From positions 186,305-250,304 of the forward strand of contig NZ_GG730299.1 of assembly GCF_000155975.1 (NCBI RefSeq): DNA of 64,000 nt. The letters are read 5' to 3'. Below are positions 1-10,398 of this stretch, one piece after another (the stretch's first letter is position 1; each line of letters opens with the position of its first letter). The stretch comes from Citrobacter youngae ATCC 29220. GTDB taxonomy: Bacteria; Pseudomonadota; Gammaproteobacteria; Enterobacterales; Enterobacteriaceae. The translations under genes and the position numbers were made by a program. The notes beneath the pieces are model-generated. The model was not told the DNA's origin. It was given only the letters and a program-made list of their open reading frames with translations, and did no database searches.

Positions 1-21
1 CTAAAAAAACAGGTAGAATAA

Positions 22-969
<948 letters not shown>

Positions 970-978
970 GGGTGAGTT

Positions 979-1012
979 GCCGGATGGCGGCGTAAACGCC
1001 TTGCCCGGCCTA
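979..1012. repeat. REP (palindromic) element
   Basis: A single REP unit with the GCCGGATGGCGGCGTAAACG core and the TTGCCCGGCCTA arm lies in the yfeX 3' region. The same core recurs at 10262-10393 in this window. Confidence 0.8.
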
Positions 1013-1033
1013 TGCACTGTCATAAAATAGAAT

Positions 1034-1060
1034 CTCCCCGCTCCGGCGGGGATTTTTTTA
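1034..1060 (+). terminator. Intrinsic terminator of yfeX
   Basis: CCCCGC-TCCG-GCGGGG type GC-rich stem followed by a run of seven T. Confidence 0.85.
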
Positions 1061-1168
1061 CCTGAGATTAACCTGATTTAGTGAGCTATTCCTCAGCACT
1101 GATTTGTTATTGCTGTATCTTCTGCGTGAATGAAGCGAAGGCTTCATATTCAAAAGGAGAATATTGAA

Positions 1169-1960
1169 ATGGGAAAACTCACGGGCAAAACAGCATTGAT
1201 TACGGGCGCATCTCAGGGTATTGGCGAGGGGATCGCCAGAACGTTTGCCCGCCATGGCGCGAACTTAATCCTGCTGGATATCTCCGATGAGATTGAAAAA
1301 CTGGCGGATGAGCTGGCTGGACGCGGTCACCGCTGCACGGCGGTTCATGCGGATGTCAGAGATTTTGCTTCAGTTACTGAAGCGGTGAAACGCGCGAAGA
1401 AGGTTGAAGGCAAAATCGATATTCTGGTCAACAACGCTGGCGTATGTCGCCTCGGCAACTTCCTTGAGATGAGCGATGAAGATCGCGATTTCCACATTGA
1501 TATCAATATCAAAGGCGTCTGGAACGTAACGAAAGCCGTGCTGCCGGAGATGATTGATCGCAAAGATGGGCGCATCGTGATGATGTCCTCAGTCACTGGC
1601 GATATGGTTGCCGACCCGGGCGAAACTGCCTATGCGTTGTCGAAAGCCGCTATCATCGGCCTGACTAAATCCCTGGCGGTGGAATATGCGCAGGCTGGTA
1701 TTCGCGTCAATGCGATTTGCCCTGGCTACGTTCGTACGCCGATGGCGGAAAATATTGCGCGCCAGTCTAACCCGGAGGATCCTGAATCCGTATTAGTCGA
1801 AATGGCGAAAGCGATTCCAATGCGTCGTCTGGCCTGCCCGCTTGAAGTCGGTGAACTGGCCGCGTTCCTTGCCTCGGATGAGTCCAGTTATTTAACTGGC
1901 ACGCAAAACGTGATTGATGGCGGTAGCACCCTGCCTGAAAGCGTTAGCGTTGGCGTCTGA
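1169..1960 (+). CDS. ucpA: Short-chain dehydrogenase/reductase UcpA
   Basis: 263 aa classical SDR. The cofactor motif TGASQGIG is at residues 13-20, NNAG follows near residue 90, and the YALSK catalytic Tyr/Lys pair is near residue 155. Its substrate is not known; E. coli UcpA has been linked to tolerance of furans and sits beside the cys operon. The start at 1169 follows AAGGAGA and matches the family start MGKLTGKTALITG; the longer frame from 1130 lacks a better signal. A GC-rich hairpin around 1972-1998 follows the stop and may end the transcript before the cysP promoter region. Confidence 0.95.
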   Translation: MGKLTGKTALITGASQGIGEGIARTFARHGANLILLDISDEIEKLADELAGRGHRCTAVHADVRDFASVTEAVKRAKKVEGKIDILVNNAGVCRLGNFLEMSDEDRDFHIDINIKGVWNVTKAVLPEMIDRKDGRIVMMSSVTGDMVADPGETAYALSKAAIIGLTKSLAVEYAQAGIRVNAICPGYVRTPMAENIARQSNPEDPESVLVEMAKAIPMRRLACPLEVGELAAFLASDESSYLTGTQNVIDGGSTLPESVSVGV

Positions 1961-2120
1961 TTGATGCCGGTCTCCTCCCTGGTGAACCTGGGGAGGGGCT
2001 TCCCCCTTATTCTCTTTTCAACTTTCAAATCATCAAACGGTATATAAAACCGTTACTCCTTTAGCACTGGTTATAAATATGATGACCATAAGAAAGTCAT
2101 TAAATTTATAAGGGTGCGCA

Positions 2121-3137
2121 ATGGCCGTTAACTTACTGAAAAAAAGAACCCTGACGCTGGCAGCCATGCTGTTGCTGGTGGGGCAGGCGCAGGCAACGGA
2201 GCTGCTGAACAGTTCATACGATGTCTCCCGCGAGCTGTTTGCCGCCCTTAACCCGCCGTTTGAGCAACAATGGGCGAAGGATAACGGCGGCGACAAACTG
2301 ACGATTAAACAATCGCATGCCGGGTCATCAAAACAGGCGCTGGCGATTTTGCAGGGGCTGAAGGCCGACGTAGTGACCTATAACCAGGTGACAGACGTGC
2401 AGATCCTGCATGACAAAGGCAAGCTGATCCCCGCCGACTGGCAAACTCGTCTGCCGAATAATAGCTCGCCGTTCTATTCCACAATGGGATTCCTGGTGCG
2501 TAAAGGGAACCCCAAAAATATCCATGACTGGAACGACCTTGTCCGTTCCGACGTCAAGCTGATCTTCCCGAACCCGAAAACCTCCGGGAATGCGCGCTAC
2601 ACCTATTTAGCCGCGTGGGGCGCTGCGGATAAAGCAGACGGCGGCGATAAAGCCAAAACCGAACAGTTTATGACCCAGTTCCTGCAAAATGTCGAAGTAT
2701 TTGATACCGGCGGCCGCGGCGCGACCACTACCTTTGCCGAGCGCGGGCTCGGTGACGTGCTGATAAGCTTTGAGTCAGAAGTGAACAACATTCGTAAGCA
2801 GTATGAAGCGCAGGGTTTTGAGGTCGTTATTCCAAAAACCAACATTCTTGCCGAGTTCCCGGTTGCCTGGGTCGATAAAAATGTGCAGGCCAACGGCACC
2901 GAGAAAGCGGCGAAAGCGTATCTGAACTGGCTGTACAGCCCGCAGGCGCAAACCATCATTACTGATTTCTACTACCGCGTGAATAACCCGCAGGTGATGG
3001 ACAAACTGCACGATAAATTCCCGCAGACCGAGCTGTTCCGCGTGGAAGACAAGTTTGGATCGTGGCCTGAAGTGATGAAAACGCACTTTGTCAGCGGCGG
3101 TGAGCTGGACAAACTGTTGGCGGCGGGGCGTAAGTAA
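2121..3137 (+). CDS. cysP: Periplasmic thiosulfate/sulfate-binding protein CysP
   Basis: 338 aa with a clear Sec signal peptide (KKR-rich start, hydrophobic segment, cleavage near QAQA-TELL around residue 25). It is the substrate-binding component that delivers thiosulfate and sulfate to the CysT-CysW-CysA importer. The mature part is a typical sulfate-binding fold with the [10 protein letters not shown] anion-site region near residue 65. It is the first gene of cysPTWA: the next start follows the stop codon directly. The AT-rich 160 bp upstream should hold the CysB-dependent promoter, but I did not define a CysB site. Confidence 0.97.
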   Translation: MAVNLLKKRTLTLAAMLLLVGQAQATELLNSSYDVSRELFAALNPPFEQQWAKDNGGDKLTIKQSHAGSSKQALAILQGLKADVVTYNQVTDVQILHDKGKLIPADWQTRLPNNSSPFYSTMGFLVRKGNPKNIHDWNDLVRSDVKLIFPNPKTSGNARYTYLAAWGAADKADGGDKAKTEQFMTQFLQNVEVFDTGGRGATTTFAERGLGDVLISFESEVNNIRKQYEAQGFEVVIPKTNILAEFPVAWVDKNVQANGTEKAAKAYLNWLYSPQAQTIITDFYYRVNNPQVMDKLHDKFPQTELFRVEDKFGSWPEVMKTHFVSGGELDKLLAAGRK

Positions 3138-3971
3138 ATGTTTGCTGTCTCTTCCCGACGCGTGCTGCCCGGCTTTACCTTAAGCCTGGGCACCAGCTTA
3201 CTGTTTGTCTGCCTGATATTGCTGCTGCCGCTTAGCGCGCTGGTCATGCAGCTGGCGCAAATGAGCTGGGCGCAATACTGGGATGTGATCACCAATCCGC
3301 AGGTGGTGGCGGCTTATAAAGTGACGCTGCTGTCGGCGTTTGTGGCATCGATTTTTAACGGCGTGTTTGGTCTGCTGATGGCGTGGATCCTCACCCGCTA
3401 TCGCTTTCCTGGCCGTACGTTACTGGATGCGCTGATGGATCTGCCGTTTGCGCTGCCTACGGCGGTGGCAGGCCTGACGCTGGCGTCGCTATTTTCGGTC
3501 AACGGCTTCTACGGCGAGTGGCTGGCGAAGTTTGATATCAAGGTCACCTACACCTGGCTGGGTATTGCGGTGGCGATGGCTTTTACCAGCATTCCGTTCG
3601 TGGTGCGTACCGTGCAGCCGGTGCTGGAAGAGTTAGGCCCGGAGTATGAAGAAGCGGCGGAAACGCTCGGCGCCACGCGCTGGCAGAGTTTTCGTAAAGT
3701 GGTGTTGCCGGAGCTGTCTCCCGCGCTGGTGGCAGGCGTAGCTCTCTCGTTTACCCGTAGTCTGGGGGAGTTTGGCGCGGTTATTTTCATCGCCGGGAAC
3801 ATCGCATGGAAAACGGAAGTGACCTCGCTGATGATTTTTGTTCGCTTGCAGGAGTTTGACTACCCGGCCGCCAGCGCGATTGCGTCAGTGATCCTTGGGG
3901 CCTCACTGTTGCTGCTGTTTTCGATTAACACCCTGCAGAGTCGCTTTGGTCGACGCGTGGTAGGTCACTAA
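3138..3971 (+). CDS. cysT: Sulfate/thiosulfate ABC transporter permease CysT (CysU)
   Basis: 277 aa inner-membrane permease with about six hydrophobic segments. The EAA loop contacting the ATPase is visible as EEAAETLGATRWQSF with a downstream conserved Gly near residues 172-190. It pairs with CysW as the heteromeric pore. Its start touches the cysP stop and its TAA overlaps the cysW ATG as TAATG, so the genes are translationally coupled. Confidence 0.97.
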   Translation: MFAVSSRRVLPGFTLSLGTSLLFVCLILLLPLSALVMQLAQMSWAQYWDVITNPQVVAAYKVTLLSAFVASIFNGVFGLLMAWILTRYRFPGRTLLDALMDLPFALPTAVAGLTLASLFSVNGFYGEWLAKFDIKVTYTWLGIAVAMAFTSIPFVVRTVQPVLEELGPEYEEAAETLGATRWQSFRKVVLPELSPALVAGVALSFTRSLGEFGAVIFIAGNIAWKTEVTSLMIFVRLQEFDYPAASAIASVILGASLLLLFSINTLQSRFGRRVVGH

Positions 3972-4846
3972 TGGCAGAGATAACCCAATTGAAACGCTAT
4001 GACGCGCCCCGTATCAACTGGGGTAAATGGTTTCTGATCGGTACGGGAATGCTGGTGTCCGCGTTTATTTTGCTGGTGCCGATGATTTATATCTTCGTGC
4101 AGGCGTTCAGCAAGGGATTAATGCCGGTACTACAAAACCTGGCTGACCCGGATATGCTGCACGCCATCTGGCTGACGGTGCTGATTGCGCTGATTGCGGT
4201 GCCGGTAAACCTGGTGTTTGGCGTATTGCTGGCCTGGCTGGTGACCCGCTTTAACTTCCCAGGACGCCAACTGCTGCTGACGTTACTGGATATTCCGTTT
4301 GCCGTCTCGCCGGTGGTTGCCGGTCTGGTGTATCTGCTGTTTTACGGTTCTAACGGTCCGCTGGGCGGTTGGCTGGATGAGCACAACCTGCAAATTATGT
4401 TTGCCTGGCCGGGGATGGTGCTGGTGACGGTGTTCGTCACCTGTCCGTTTGTGGTGCGCGAACTGGTGCCGGTGATGTTAAGTCAGGGCAGCAATGAAGA
4501 CGAAGCGGCGGTTCTGCTGGGCGCATCCGGCTGGCAGATGTTCCGCCGGGTTACGCTGCCGAATATCCGTTGGGCATTGCTGTATGGCGTGGTGCTGACC
4601 AACGCCCGTGCGATTGGCGAGTTTGGTGCAGTGTCGGTGGTCTCCGGCTCGATTCGCGGGGAAACTTTGTCTCTACCACTACAGATTGAATTACTGCAGC
4701 AGGACTACAACACGATCGGATCGTTTACCGCCGCGGCGCTATTAACGCTGATGGCGATTATTACCCTGTTTTTGAAGAGCATGTTGCAATGGCGTCTGGA
4801 GAACCAGGAAAAACGCGCGCAGCAGGAGGAAAACCATGAGCATTGA
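3971..4846 (+). CDS. cysW: Sulfate/thiosulfate ABC transporter permease CysW
   Basis: 291 aa inner-membrane permease, about six transmembrane segments, with the EAA loop [15 protein letters not shown] near residues 176-190. It is homologous to CysT and forms the other half of the channel. Its start overlaps the cysT stop, and its last 11 bases overlap the start of cysA. Confidence 0.97.
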   Translation: MAEITQLKRYDAPRINWGKWFLIGTGMLVSAFILLVPMIYIFVQAFSKGLMPVLQNLADPDMLHAIWLTVLIALIAVPVNLVFGVLLAWLVTRFNFPGRQLLLTLLDIPFAVSPVVAGLVYLLFYGSNGPLGGWLDEHNLQIMFAWPGMVLVTVFVTCPFVVRELVPVMLSQGSNEDEAAVLLGASGWQMFRRVTLPNIRWALLYGVVLTNARAIGEFGAVSVVSGSIRGETLSLPLQIELLQQDYNTIGSFTAAALLTLMAIITLFLKSMLQWRLENQEKRAQQEENHEH

Positions 4847-5933
4847 GATTGCCAATATTAAGAAGTCTTTTGGTCGCACCCAGGTGCTGAACGATATCTC
4901 GCTGGATATTCCTTCGGGTCAGATGGTCGCGCTGCTGGGGCCATCCGGCTCGGGCAAAACCACGCTGCTGCGCATTATTGCCGGGCTGGAGCATCAGTCC
5001 AGCGGGCATATTCGTTTCCACGGCACCGACGTCAGCCGTTTACACGCCCGCGAGCGTAAAGTCGGGTTTGTGTTCCAGCACTATGCGCTGTTTCGCCATA
5101 TGACCGTTTTCGACAATATCGCGTTTGGCCTGACGGTCCTGCCACGGCGTGAGCGCCCGAACGCGGCGGCCATCAAAGCGAAAGTGACCAAACTGCTGGA
5201 AATGGTTCAGTTGGCTCATCTGGCGGATCGCTTCCCGGCACAGCTTTCCGGCGGGCAAAAGCAGCGCGTGGCGTTGGCGCGTGCGCTGGCGGTAGAGCCG
5301 CAGATCCTGCTGCTCGACGAGCCGTTTGGCGCGCTCGATGCTCAGGTGCGTAAAGAGCTGCGTCGCTGGCTGCGCCAACTGCATGAAGAACTGAAGTTCA
5401 CCAGCGTGTTTGTCACCCACGATCAGGAAGAGGCGACGGAAGTTGCAGACCGCGTGGTGGTGATGAGCCAGGGGCAAATTGAGCAGGCCGATGCACCGGA
5501 TCAGGTATGGCGCGAACCGGCGACCCGTTTTGTGCTGGAATTTATGGGCGAAGTTAACCGCCTGCAAGGAACGGTTCGCGGTAGCCAATTCCACGTGGGC
5601 GCGCACCGCTGGCCGTTGGGCTATACGCCTGGCTATCAGGGACCGGTCGATCTGTTCCTGCGCCCGTGGGAAGTGGACGTGAGCCGCCGTACCAGCCTGG
5701 ATTCGCCATTGCCGGTACAGGTACTGGAAGCCAGCCCGAAAGGGCACTACACCCAATTAGTTGTACAACCCCTCGGGTGGTATAACGAACCGTTGACGGT
5801 GGTTATGCAGGGCGACGATTCCCCGAGCCGCGGTGAGCGGCTGTTTGTTGGGTTGCAAAAAGCCCGTCTGTACAACGGCGACCAGCGTGTTGAAACGCGC
5901 GAAGAGGAACTTGCCCTGGCGCAATCAGCCTGA
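4836..5933 (+). CDS. cysA: Sulfate/thiosulfate import ATPase CysA
   Basis: 365 aa ABC ATPase that powers the CysTW permease. Walker [10 protein letters not shown] (residues 35-43), signature [10 protein letters not shown] (about 135), Walker [13 protein letters not shown] (about 155) and the switch His in [10 protein letters not shown] are all intact. The C-terminal 120 residues form the TOBE-like regulatory domain of the CysA/MalK group. GGAGGAAAACC precedes the start inside the end of cysW. A REP pair follows. Confidence 0.97.
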   Translation: MSIEIANIKKSFGRTQVLNDISLDIPSGQMVALLGPSGSGKTTLLRIIAGLEHQSSGHIRFHGTDVSRLHARERKVGFVFQHYALFRHMTVFDNIAFGLTVLPRRERPNAAAIKAKVTKLLEMVQLAHLADRFPAQLSGGQKQRVALARALAVEPQILLLDEPFGALDAQVRKELRRWLRQLHEELKFTSVFVTHDQEEATEVADRVVVMSQGQIEQADAPDQVWREPATRFVLEFMGEVNRLQGTVRGSQFHVGAHRWPLGYTPGYQGPVDLFLRPWEVDVSRRTSLDSPLPVQVLEASPKGHYTQLVVQPLGWYNEPLTVVMQGDDSPSRGERLFVGLQKARLYNGDQRVETREEELALAQSA

Positions 5934-5950
5934 TAGGTTGTTAGGATGTT

Positions 5951-6032
5951 TATCGCCCGGTGGCGCTGCGCTTACCGGGCCTACAGTTATCACTGCGTCT
6001 TGTAGGCCGGGATCGCTGCGCGCCACCCGGCT
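5951..6032. repeat. Pair of inverted REP units between cysA and cysM
   Basis: Two facing REP-type units (CGCCCGGTGGCGCTGCGCTT... and ...GGATCGCTGCGCGCCACCCGG) make a large palindrome. The second arm ends 18 bases before the cysM start, so the structure lies in the cysM leader. Confidence 0.8.
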
Positions 6033-6050
6033 TTTTATTGAGTAAAAATC

Positions 6051-6962
6051 GTGAATACACTTGAACACACCATCGGTAACACCCCTCTGGTCAAACTTCA
6101 GCGCATGGGGCCGGATAACGGCAGTGAAATTTGGGTCAAGCTGGAAGGGAATAATCCCGCGGGATCGGTGAAAGACCGGGCCGCGCTGTCGATGATTGTC
6201 GAAGCGGAAAAACGTGGGGAAATTAAGCCGGGTGACGTATTGATTGAGGCCACCAGCGGTAATACCGGTATTGCGCTGGCGATGATCGCCGCGCTGAAGG
6301 GCTATCGCATGAAGCTGCTGATGCCAGACAACATGAGCCAGGAACGCCGGGCGGCAATGCGAGCCTATGGCGCGGAGCTGATTCTGGTCACCAAAGAGCA
6401 GGGGATGGAAGGGGCGCGCGACTTAGCGCTGGAGATGTCTGAGCGCGGAGAAGGTAAGCTGCTCGATCAGTTTAATAATCCGGATAACCCGTACGCACAC
6501 TACACCACCACCGGACCAGAAATCTGGCAGCAGACTTCAGGTCGTATTACCCATTTTGTCTCCAGCATGGGCACCACCGGTACCATTACCGGCGTGTCGC
6601 GTTTTCTGCGCGAGCAGGAAAAACCGGTCATTATCGTTGGCCTGCAGCCGGAAGAGGGCAGCAGTATTCCGGGGATCCGCCGCTGGCCTGCGGAATACAT
6701 GCCAGGCATTTTCAACGCCTCGCTGGTGGATGAAGTGCTGGATATTCATCAGACGGACGCGGAAAACACCATGCGTGAACTGGCGGTGAGCGAAGGGATT
6801 TTCTGCGGCGTAAGCTCCGGCGGCGCGGTAGCTGGGGCAATTCGCGTGGCGCGGGCGACAGCCGGCGCGGTGGTGGTGGCGATCATCTGCGATCGCGGCG
6901 ATCGTTACCTTTCGACCGGCGTGTTTGGCGAAGAGCACTTCAGCCAGGGGCTGGGAATTTAA
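6051..6962 (+). CDS. cysM: Cysteine synthase B (O-acetylserine sulfhydrylase B)
   Basis: 303 aa PLP enzyme of fold type II. It converts O-acetylserine to cysteine with sulfide, and with thiosulfate makes S-sulfocysteine, which fits its position after the thiosulfate importer. The PLP lysine is in NPAGSVKDRAA (about residue 42), the substrate loop is EATSGNTG (about 67-74), and the phosphate-binding Gly loop GTTGT is near residue 175. Translation begins with GTG at 6051, giving MNTLEHTIGNTP as in the family; no strong Shine-Dalgarno is seen, and the REP hairpin just upstream may affect translation. Confidence 0.96.
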   Translation: MNTLEHTIGNTPLVKLQRMGPDNGSEIWVKLEGNNPAGSVKDRAALSMIVEAEKRGEIKPGDVLIEATSGNTGIALAMIAALKGYRMKLLMPDNMSQERRAAMRAYGAELILVTKEQGMEGARDLALEMSERGEGKLLDQFNNPDNPYAHYTTTGPEIWQQTSGRITHFVSSMGTTGTITGVSRFLREQEKPVIIVGLQPEEGSSIPGIRRWPAEYMPGIFNASLVDEVLDIHQTDAENTMRELAVSEGIFCGVSSGGAVAGAIRVARATAGAVVVAIICDRGDRYLSTGVFGEEHFSQGLGI

Positions 6963-6964
6963 CT

Positions 6965-7048
6965 GGTAGGCCTGATAAGCGTAGCGCCATCAGGCAACCG
7001 CCTTGCACGATGGCCGGATAAGTCGTTGCGTGTTTTATCCGGCCCGTA
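6965..7048. repeat. REP pair between cysM and yfeJ
   Basis: Two REP-like arms, GGCCTGATAAGCGTAGCGCC with ATCAGGCA, then GGCCGGATAAG with TTATCCGGCC, fill the convergent gap between cysM and yfeJ. Confidence 0.75.
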
Positions 7049-7051
7049 ATC

Positions 7052-7768
7052 TCAATCGTTACGTTTTTGTACCAGCTTGTCCAGGAATTGCCACAGCTTC
7101 TCATTCATTTGCTGGTAGTCCCAGGCGCGCATCTCTTCAACCGGGCGGATAAACGGTTTGCCTTTGGCCTCCGCCAGTTCCTGCTCGGAGTGCTGAATTA
7201 ATCCTTCAATCGCGTCAGCCGTGAACTCCATATGGCACTGGAAACCATAGACGAAATTACCGTATTGCACGATTTGTCGCGGGCAGCCTTCGCTTGCGGC
7301 AAGAATTATCGCCTGGTCGGTTAATCCCGGCATGTCGTTGTGCCAGTGGCCGACGGTGAGCGGCGAGCCGAAATGACGGAGCAATGGGTGCTGCTGGCCT
7401 GATTCGGTAAGGGTGATGGGGTAGTGGCCAATCTCTTTTTCCGGGCTTTGACACACCTTTGCGCCCAGCGCTTCGCCAATTAACTGCGAGCCCAAGCAGA
7501 TCCCCACCACGATTTTACGTGCCGCAATCGCCTGGTTGATCAGATGCTGTTCGGCCTGAGAGTCAAAGTATGGGCACTCTGCCAGCGTGGTGCGGGGCGA
7601 CTGTGGGCCGCCAAACACCACCAGCATGTCGAAACCATCCGCATTGGCGGGCACGGGCTCTCCGGCATAAACGCGTGACCATGTGATGGGATAACCACGC
7701 GTTTCGGCCCACGGCAGGTACGCGCCAGCAGATTCAAAAGACTCATGAATAACAAAATGAACTCGCAC
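7052..7768 (-). CDS. yfeJ: Class I glutamine amidotransferase-like protein YfeJ
   Basis: 238 aa, GMP-synthase-like class I glutamine amidotransferase domain. The nucleophile Cys is in VGICLGSQLIG (about residue 95) and the catalytic His and Glu in QCHMEFT (about residue 178), so the triad appears complete. The amide acceptor is unknown. Translation uses GTG at 7768, preceded by AACAGGAGAG. The ribosome site overlaps the stop of ptsJ, 13 bases upstream, so the two form one operon. The pair occupies the place of yfeS-yfeK in E. coli and matches the Salmonella arrangement. A role linked to B6 or PTS control is only suggested by the neighbours. Confidence 0.88.
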   Translation of the reverse strand: MRVHFVIHESFESAGAYLPWAETRGYPITWSRVYAGEPVPANADGFDMLVVFGGPQSPRTTLAECPYFDSQAEQHLINQAIAARKIVVGICLGSQLIGEALGAKVCQSPEKEIGHYPITLTESGQQHPLLRHFGSPLTVGHWHNDMPGLTDQAIILAASEGCPRQIVQYGNFVYGFQCHMEFTADAIEGLIQHSEQELAEAKGKPFIRPVEEMRAWDYQQMNEKLWQFLDKLVQKRND

Positions 7769-7781
7769 TTTTTCTCTCCTG

Positions 7782-9074
7782 TTAGCGCTTTAGCGCCTGA
7801 TGAATATCAGCCGCCAGCTGATTAATGTCGCTGTCTTCTAATGTTGACAGGGTGATACGTAAACCGTGGGCTGGCGTATTAACGCCAAACACTTCGCCTT
7901 CGCGTACCAGCCAGCCGGACTTTGCCAGCGCAAAAGCGATCGCCTGACTGTGATCTGCCAGCGGTAACCACAGATTCAGACCGTCACCGACGGGCAGTTC
8001 AATGCCATGTTGGCGCAGAGCCGAATTCAGCTTTTGCTGCTGGGCAGCGTAAAACCGCTGCGTTTGCGCCAACGTGTGCTGATACGTGGCGTCACTCAGG
8101 CAGGCGCAGGCTAAATCCTGCAGCAGATGGCTGACCCACTGACTGCCGGAATTGAGTCGTAAACGCAGTTTCCCGGAAGTGACGGGATCGCTGGCCACGA
8201 TAGCCAGGCGTAAGTCCGGGCCTAAGGTTTTCGACATTGAACGGACAACCGCCCAGTGTGCGGTTTCCTTTGCAATCACCGGATACCAGCGGCAGGAGGA
8301 CAGCAGCGCAAAGTGGTCGTCGACGATCGCCAGCACCTGCGGGTAGCGGGCCAGGATCTCCTGCAATTGCGCCGCGCGGGATGCGCTCAGACTGCATCCC
8401 GTCGGGTTATGGGCGCGCGGGGTCAGAATCACCGCCCGCGCGCCTTTCTGTAGTGCGAGTTCCAGTTGGTCTGGCAGCATGCCTTTGTGGTCGACGTTGA
8501 CCGGACAGGCGGAGAATCCCGCATAGCGCAGCATGTTGATGCTGCTCAAAAAGCACGGATCTTCTACGACCACGCTGTCGCCAGGCAGTAAATGGGCGCA
8601 CAGCAGCCGTTCGATAGCGTCAATGGCGCCGCTGGTGATATCAATTTCACCTTTGCCTGGCATCGCATCCTGCATCCATTGCGTAGCCCAGGCCTTGAGA
8701 CCCGGTGAGACGGCCGCGTCGCCATACAAACGCGGATTCTTATTTATTTGCGCGAAATAACGGCTGAGATCGGGAAGACGCACAGGCGCTGGATTACCAC
8801 CGGAAAGGTCGGTAAGCGGGGTATCCGGGTTGCCGCCTTCGAGCGCGACGGGGGCAGAAATCCCCTTGATTACCGTGCCGTTGCGTCCCTGGCTCTGCGC
8901 CAGTCCGGAGGTGACCAGCCGTTTATACGCCGCCGCGACAGTATTACGGTTAACGTTTAATGCCGTTGCCAGTTCGCGCACCGGTGGCAGCGTTTCTCCT
9001 GCAGCCAACGTGCCTGTCGTGACATGTTGACGGATACTGGCAAAAATTTCGTTAGCGGTTTTTCCGTCGATCAT
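7782..9074 (-). CDS. ptsJ: MocR/GntR-type PLP-dependent regulator PtsJ
   Basis: 430 aa fusion. Residues 1-70 are a GntR winged helix (LPPVRELATALNVNRNTVAAAYKRL); residues about 110-430 are an aminotransferase-like type I domain with the PLP lysine in RSMSKTLGPDLRLA (about residue 290). In Salmonella, PtsJ is a known MocR-like repressor of pdxK that senses PLP. Here it is divergent from pdxK with 82 bp between the starts, and that gap holds repeated motifs suited to an operator. It is followed closely by yfeJ. The frame is full length. Confidence 0.93.
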   Translation of the reverse strand: MIDGKTANEIFASIRQHVTTGTLAAGETLPPVRELATALNVNRNTVAAAYKRLVTSGLAQSQGRNGTVIKGISAPVALEGGNPDTPLTDLSGGNPAPVRLPDLSRYFAQINKNPRLYGDAAVSPGLKAWATQWMQDAMPGKGEIDITSGAIDAIERLLCAHLLPGDSVVVEDPCFLSSINMLRYAGFSACPVNVDHKGMLPDQLELALQKGARAVILTPRAHNPTGCSLSASRAAQLQEILARYPQVLAIVDDHFALLSSCRWYPVIAKETAHWAVVRSMSKTLGPDLRLAIVASDPVTSGKLRLRLNSGSQWVSHLLQDLACACLSDATYQHTLAQTQRFYAAQQQKLNSALRQHGIELPVGDGLNLWLPLADHSQAIAFALAKSGWLVREGEVFGVNTPAHGLRITLSTLEDSDINQLAADIHQALKR

Positions 9075-9120
9075 TATTGACCTATGACAAAATGAATTTT
9101 AGCATATGACGATAATAATG
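9072..9120. promoter_or_regulatory. Candidate PtsJ operator between ptsJ and pdxK
   Basis: Two direct copies of TATGAC start at 9083 and 9105, 22 bp apart (about two helical turns). They are flanked by an inverted pair CATTATT (9072-9078) and AATAATG (9114-9120). MocR regulators often bind direct repeats between divergent genes; assignment to PtsJ is inferred. Confidence 0.5.
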
Positions 9121-9156
9121 ATGCGTAAGCGCGCTGTCCAGCGAGAGGAGAAATTT

Positions 9157-10023
9157 ATGGAGCAGGGGAATGATATTCAGTCAGTGCTCTTCGACGACAA
9201 GCATCGGGCATTACAGACCGATATCGTCGCCGTCCAGTCACAGGTGGTATATGGCAGCGTAGGCAACAGCATCGCTGTTCCGGCTATTAAAGCGCAGGGA
9301 TTACGCGTGACGGCAGTACCCACGGTACTGTTCAGCAACACCCCGCATTATGAAACCTTTTACGGCGGCATTATTCCGCCCGACTGGTTTAGCGGTTATC
9401 TGCGCGCCTTAAATGAGCGTGACGCCTTGCGCGAGCTGAAGGCGGTCACCACGGGCTATATGGGCAGCGCAGAGCAAATCGCCCTGCTGGCGCAGTGGCT
9501 GGAAACGGTGCGGGCTACGCATCCGGCAGTGTGCATTCTGGTGGACCCGGTTATTGGCGATACGGACAGCGGTATGTATGTGAAGGCCGAAATTCCGCAG
9601 GCTTATCGCCAGCATCTGCTGCCGCTGGCTCAGGGACTGACGCCGAACGTGTTTGAGCTGCAAATGTTAAGCGGAAAACCGTGTCGTACGCTTGATGAAG
9701 CAATCGCAGCGGCAAAATCTCTGCTCACCGACACGCTGCAATGGGTGGTGATCACCAGCGCGCCGGGCGACACCGAAGAGGTTATTAATGTGGCGGTAGT
9801 GACGGCTGAAACGGTTGAGGTATTTGCTCACCCGCGGGTGAAGACGGATTTGAAAGGCACCGGCGATCTGTTCTGTGCTGAACTGGTGAGCGGCATTGTG
9901 CTGGGGAACGCGCTGACTACGGCGGCGTATGATGCCGCGCAGCGCGTGCTGGACGTCATGAGCTGGACGCATCAGTGCGGTTGTGATGAATTAATTCTGC
10001 CACCGGCAGGGGAGGCGCGATGA
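9157..10023 (+). CDS. pdxK: Pyridoxine/pyridoxal/pyridoxamine kinase PdxK
   Basis: 288 aa ribokinase-superfamily kinase that phosphorylates B6 vitamers in the salvage pathway, in the cytoplasm. Visible are the substrate region VVYGSVGNS (about residue 31), DPVIGD near the metal site (about 132) and the catalytic GTGDLF loop (about 240) with Asp as base. The start at 9157 follows GAGAGGAGAAATTT and fits Salmonella PdxK, which is about five residues longer at its N-terminus than that of E. coli; the in-frame ATG at 9106 would lie inside the presumed operator. The stop overlaps the next gene as ATGA. Confidence 0.95.
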   Translation: MEQGNDIQSVLFDDKHRALQTDIVAVQSQVVYGSVGNSIAVPAIKAQGLRVTAVPTVLFSNTPHYETFYGGIIPPDWFSGYLRALNERDALRELKAVTTGYMGSAEQIALLAQWLETVRATHPAVCILVDPVIGDTDSGMYVKAEIPQAYRQHLLPLAQGLTPNVFELQMLSGKPCRTLDEAIAAAKSLLTDTLQWVVITSAPGDTEEVINVAVVTAETVEVFAHPRVKTDLKGTGDLFCAELVSGIVLGNALTTAAYDAAQRVLDVMSWTHQCGCDELILPPAGEAR

Positions 10024-10259
10024 AGAGTTATCGGCTGGTGGTTCGCCAGCATGGACGTTTAGTAGGGCATTTTGATACCAGCGGCACAGAGGCGCTGGAA
10101 GACATTTGCGTAGCGCGAGCGATGTTTGGTATTGCGGGTGGGTATGATTGTGAACTGCTGGTGGCGGATTCGGAGCGACGAATGCTGGAAAGTGGCCCAG
10201 AGGGGATGAAAATTCTGATGCGTGAGCCGTGTTTCCGCCCGGTCACTTCACAGATTTAA
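10020..10259 (+). CDS. Small uncharacterised protein coupled to pdxK
   Basis: 79 aa, not recognised as a named family. The start overlaps the pdxK stop as ATGA and GGGGAGGCG stands just upstream, so it is probably translated from the pdxK message. The protein is soluble and mixed alpha/beta in appearance, with two Cys pairs of interest (one in [10 protein letters not shown], one in YDCELLV) and a late Cys in REPCFRPV. No signal peptide or membrane segment is visible. A REP array follows. Its position suggests a link to B6 salvage, which is inference only. Confidence 0.7.
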   Translation: MKSYRLVVRQHGRLVGHFDTSGTEALEDICVARAMFGIAGGYDCELLVADSERRMLESGPEGMKILMREPCFRPVTSQI

Positions 10260-10261
10260 TA

Positions 10262-10393
10262 CCGGATGGCGGTGCATACACCTTATTCGGCCTACGTTAC
10301 GGAGTTCGTTGTAGGCCGGATAAGCGTAGCGCCATCCGGCAAGGTACTGCCTGATTGCCGGATGGCGGCGTAAACGCCTTATCCGGCCTACGC
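10262..10393. repeat. BIME of three to four REP arms
   Basis: Successive arms ACCGGATGGCGGTG, GTAGGCCGGATAAGCGTAGCG, GCCGGATGGCGGCGTAAACG and TTATCCGGCCTACG alternate in orientation in the convergent gap between the pdxK operon and crr. Confidence 0.85.
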
Positions 10394-10398
10394 AAGAA

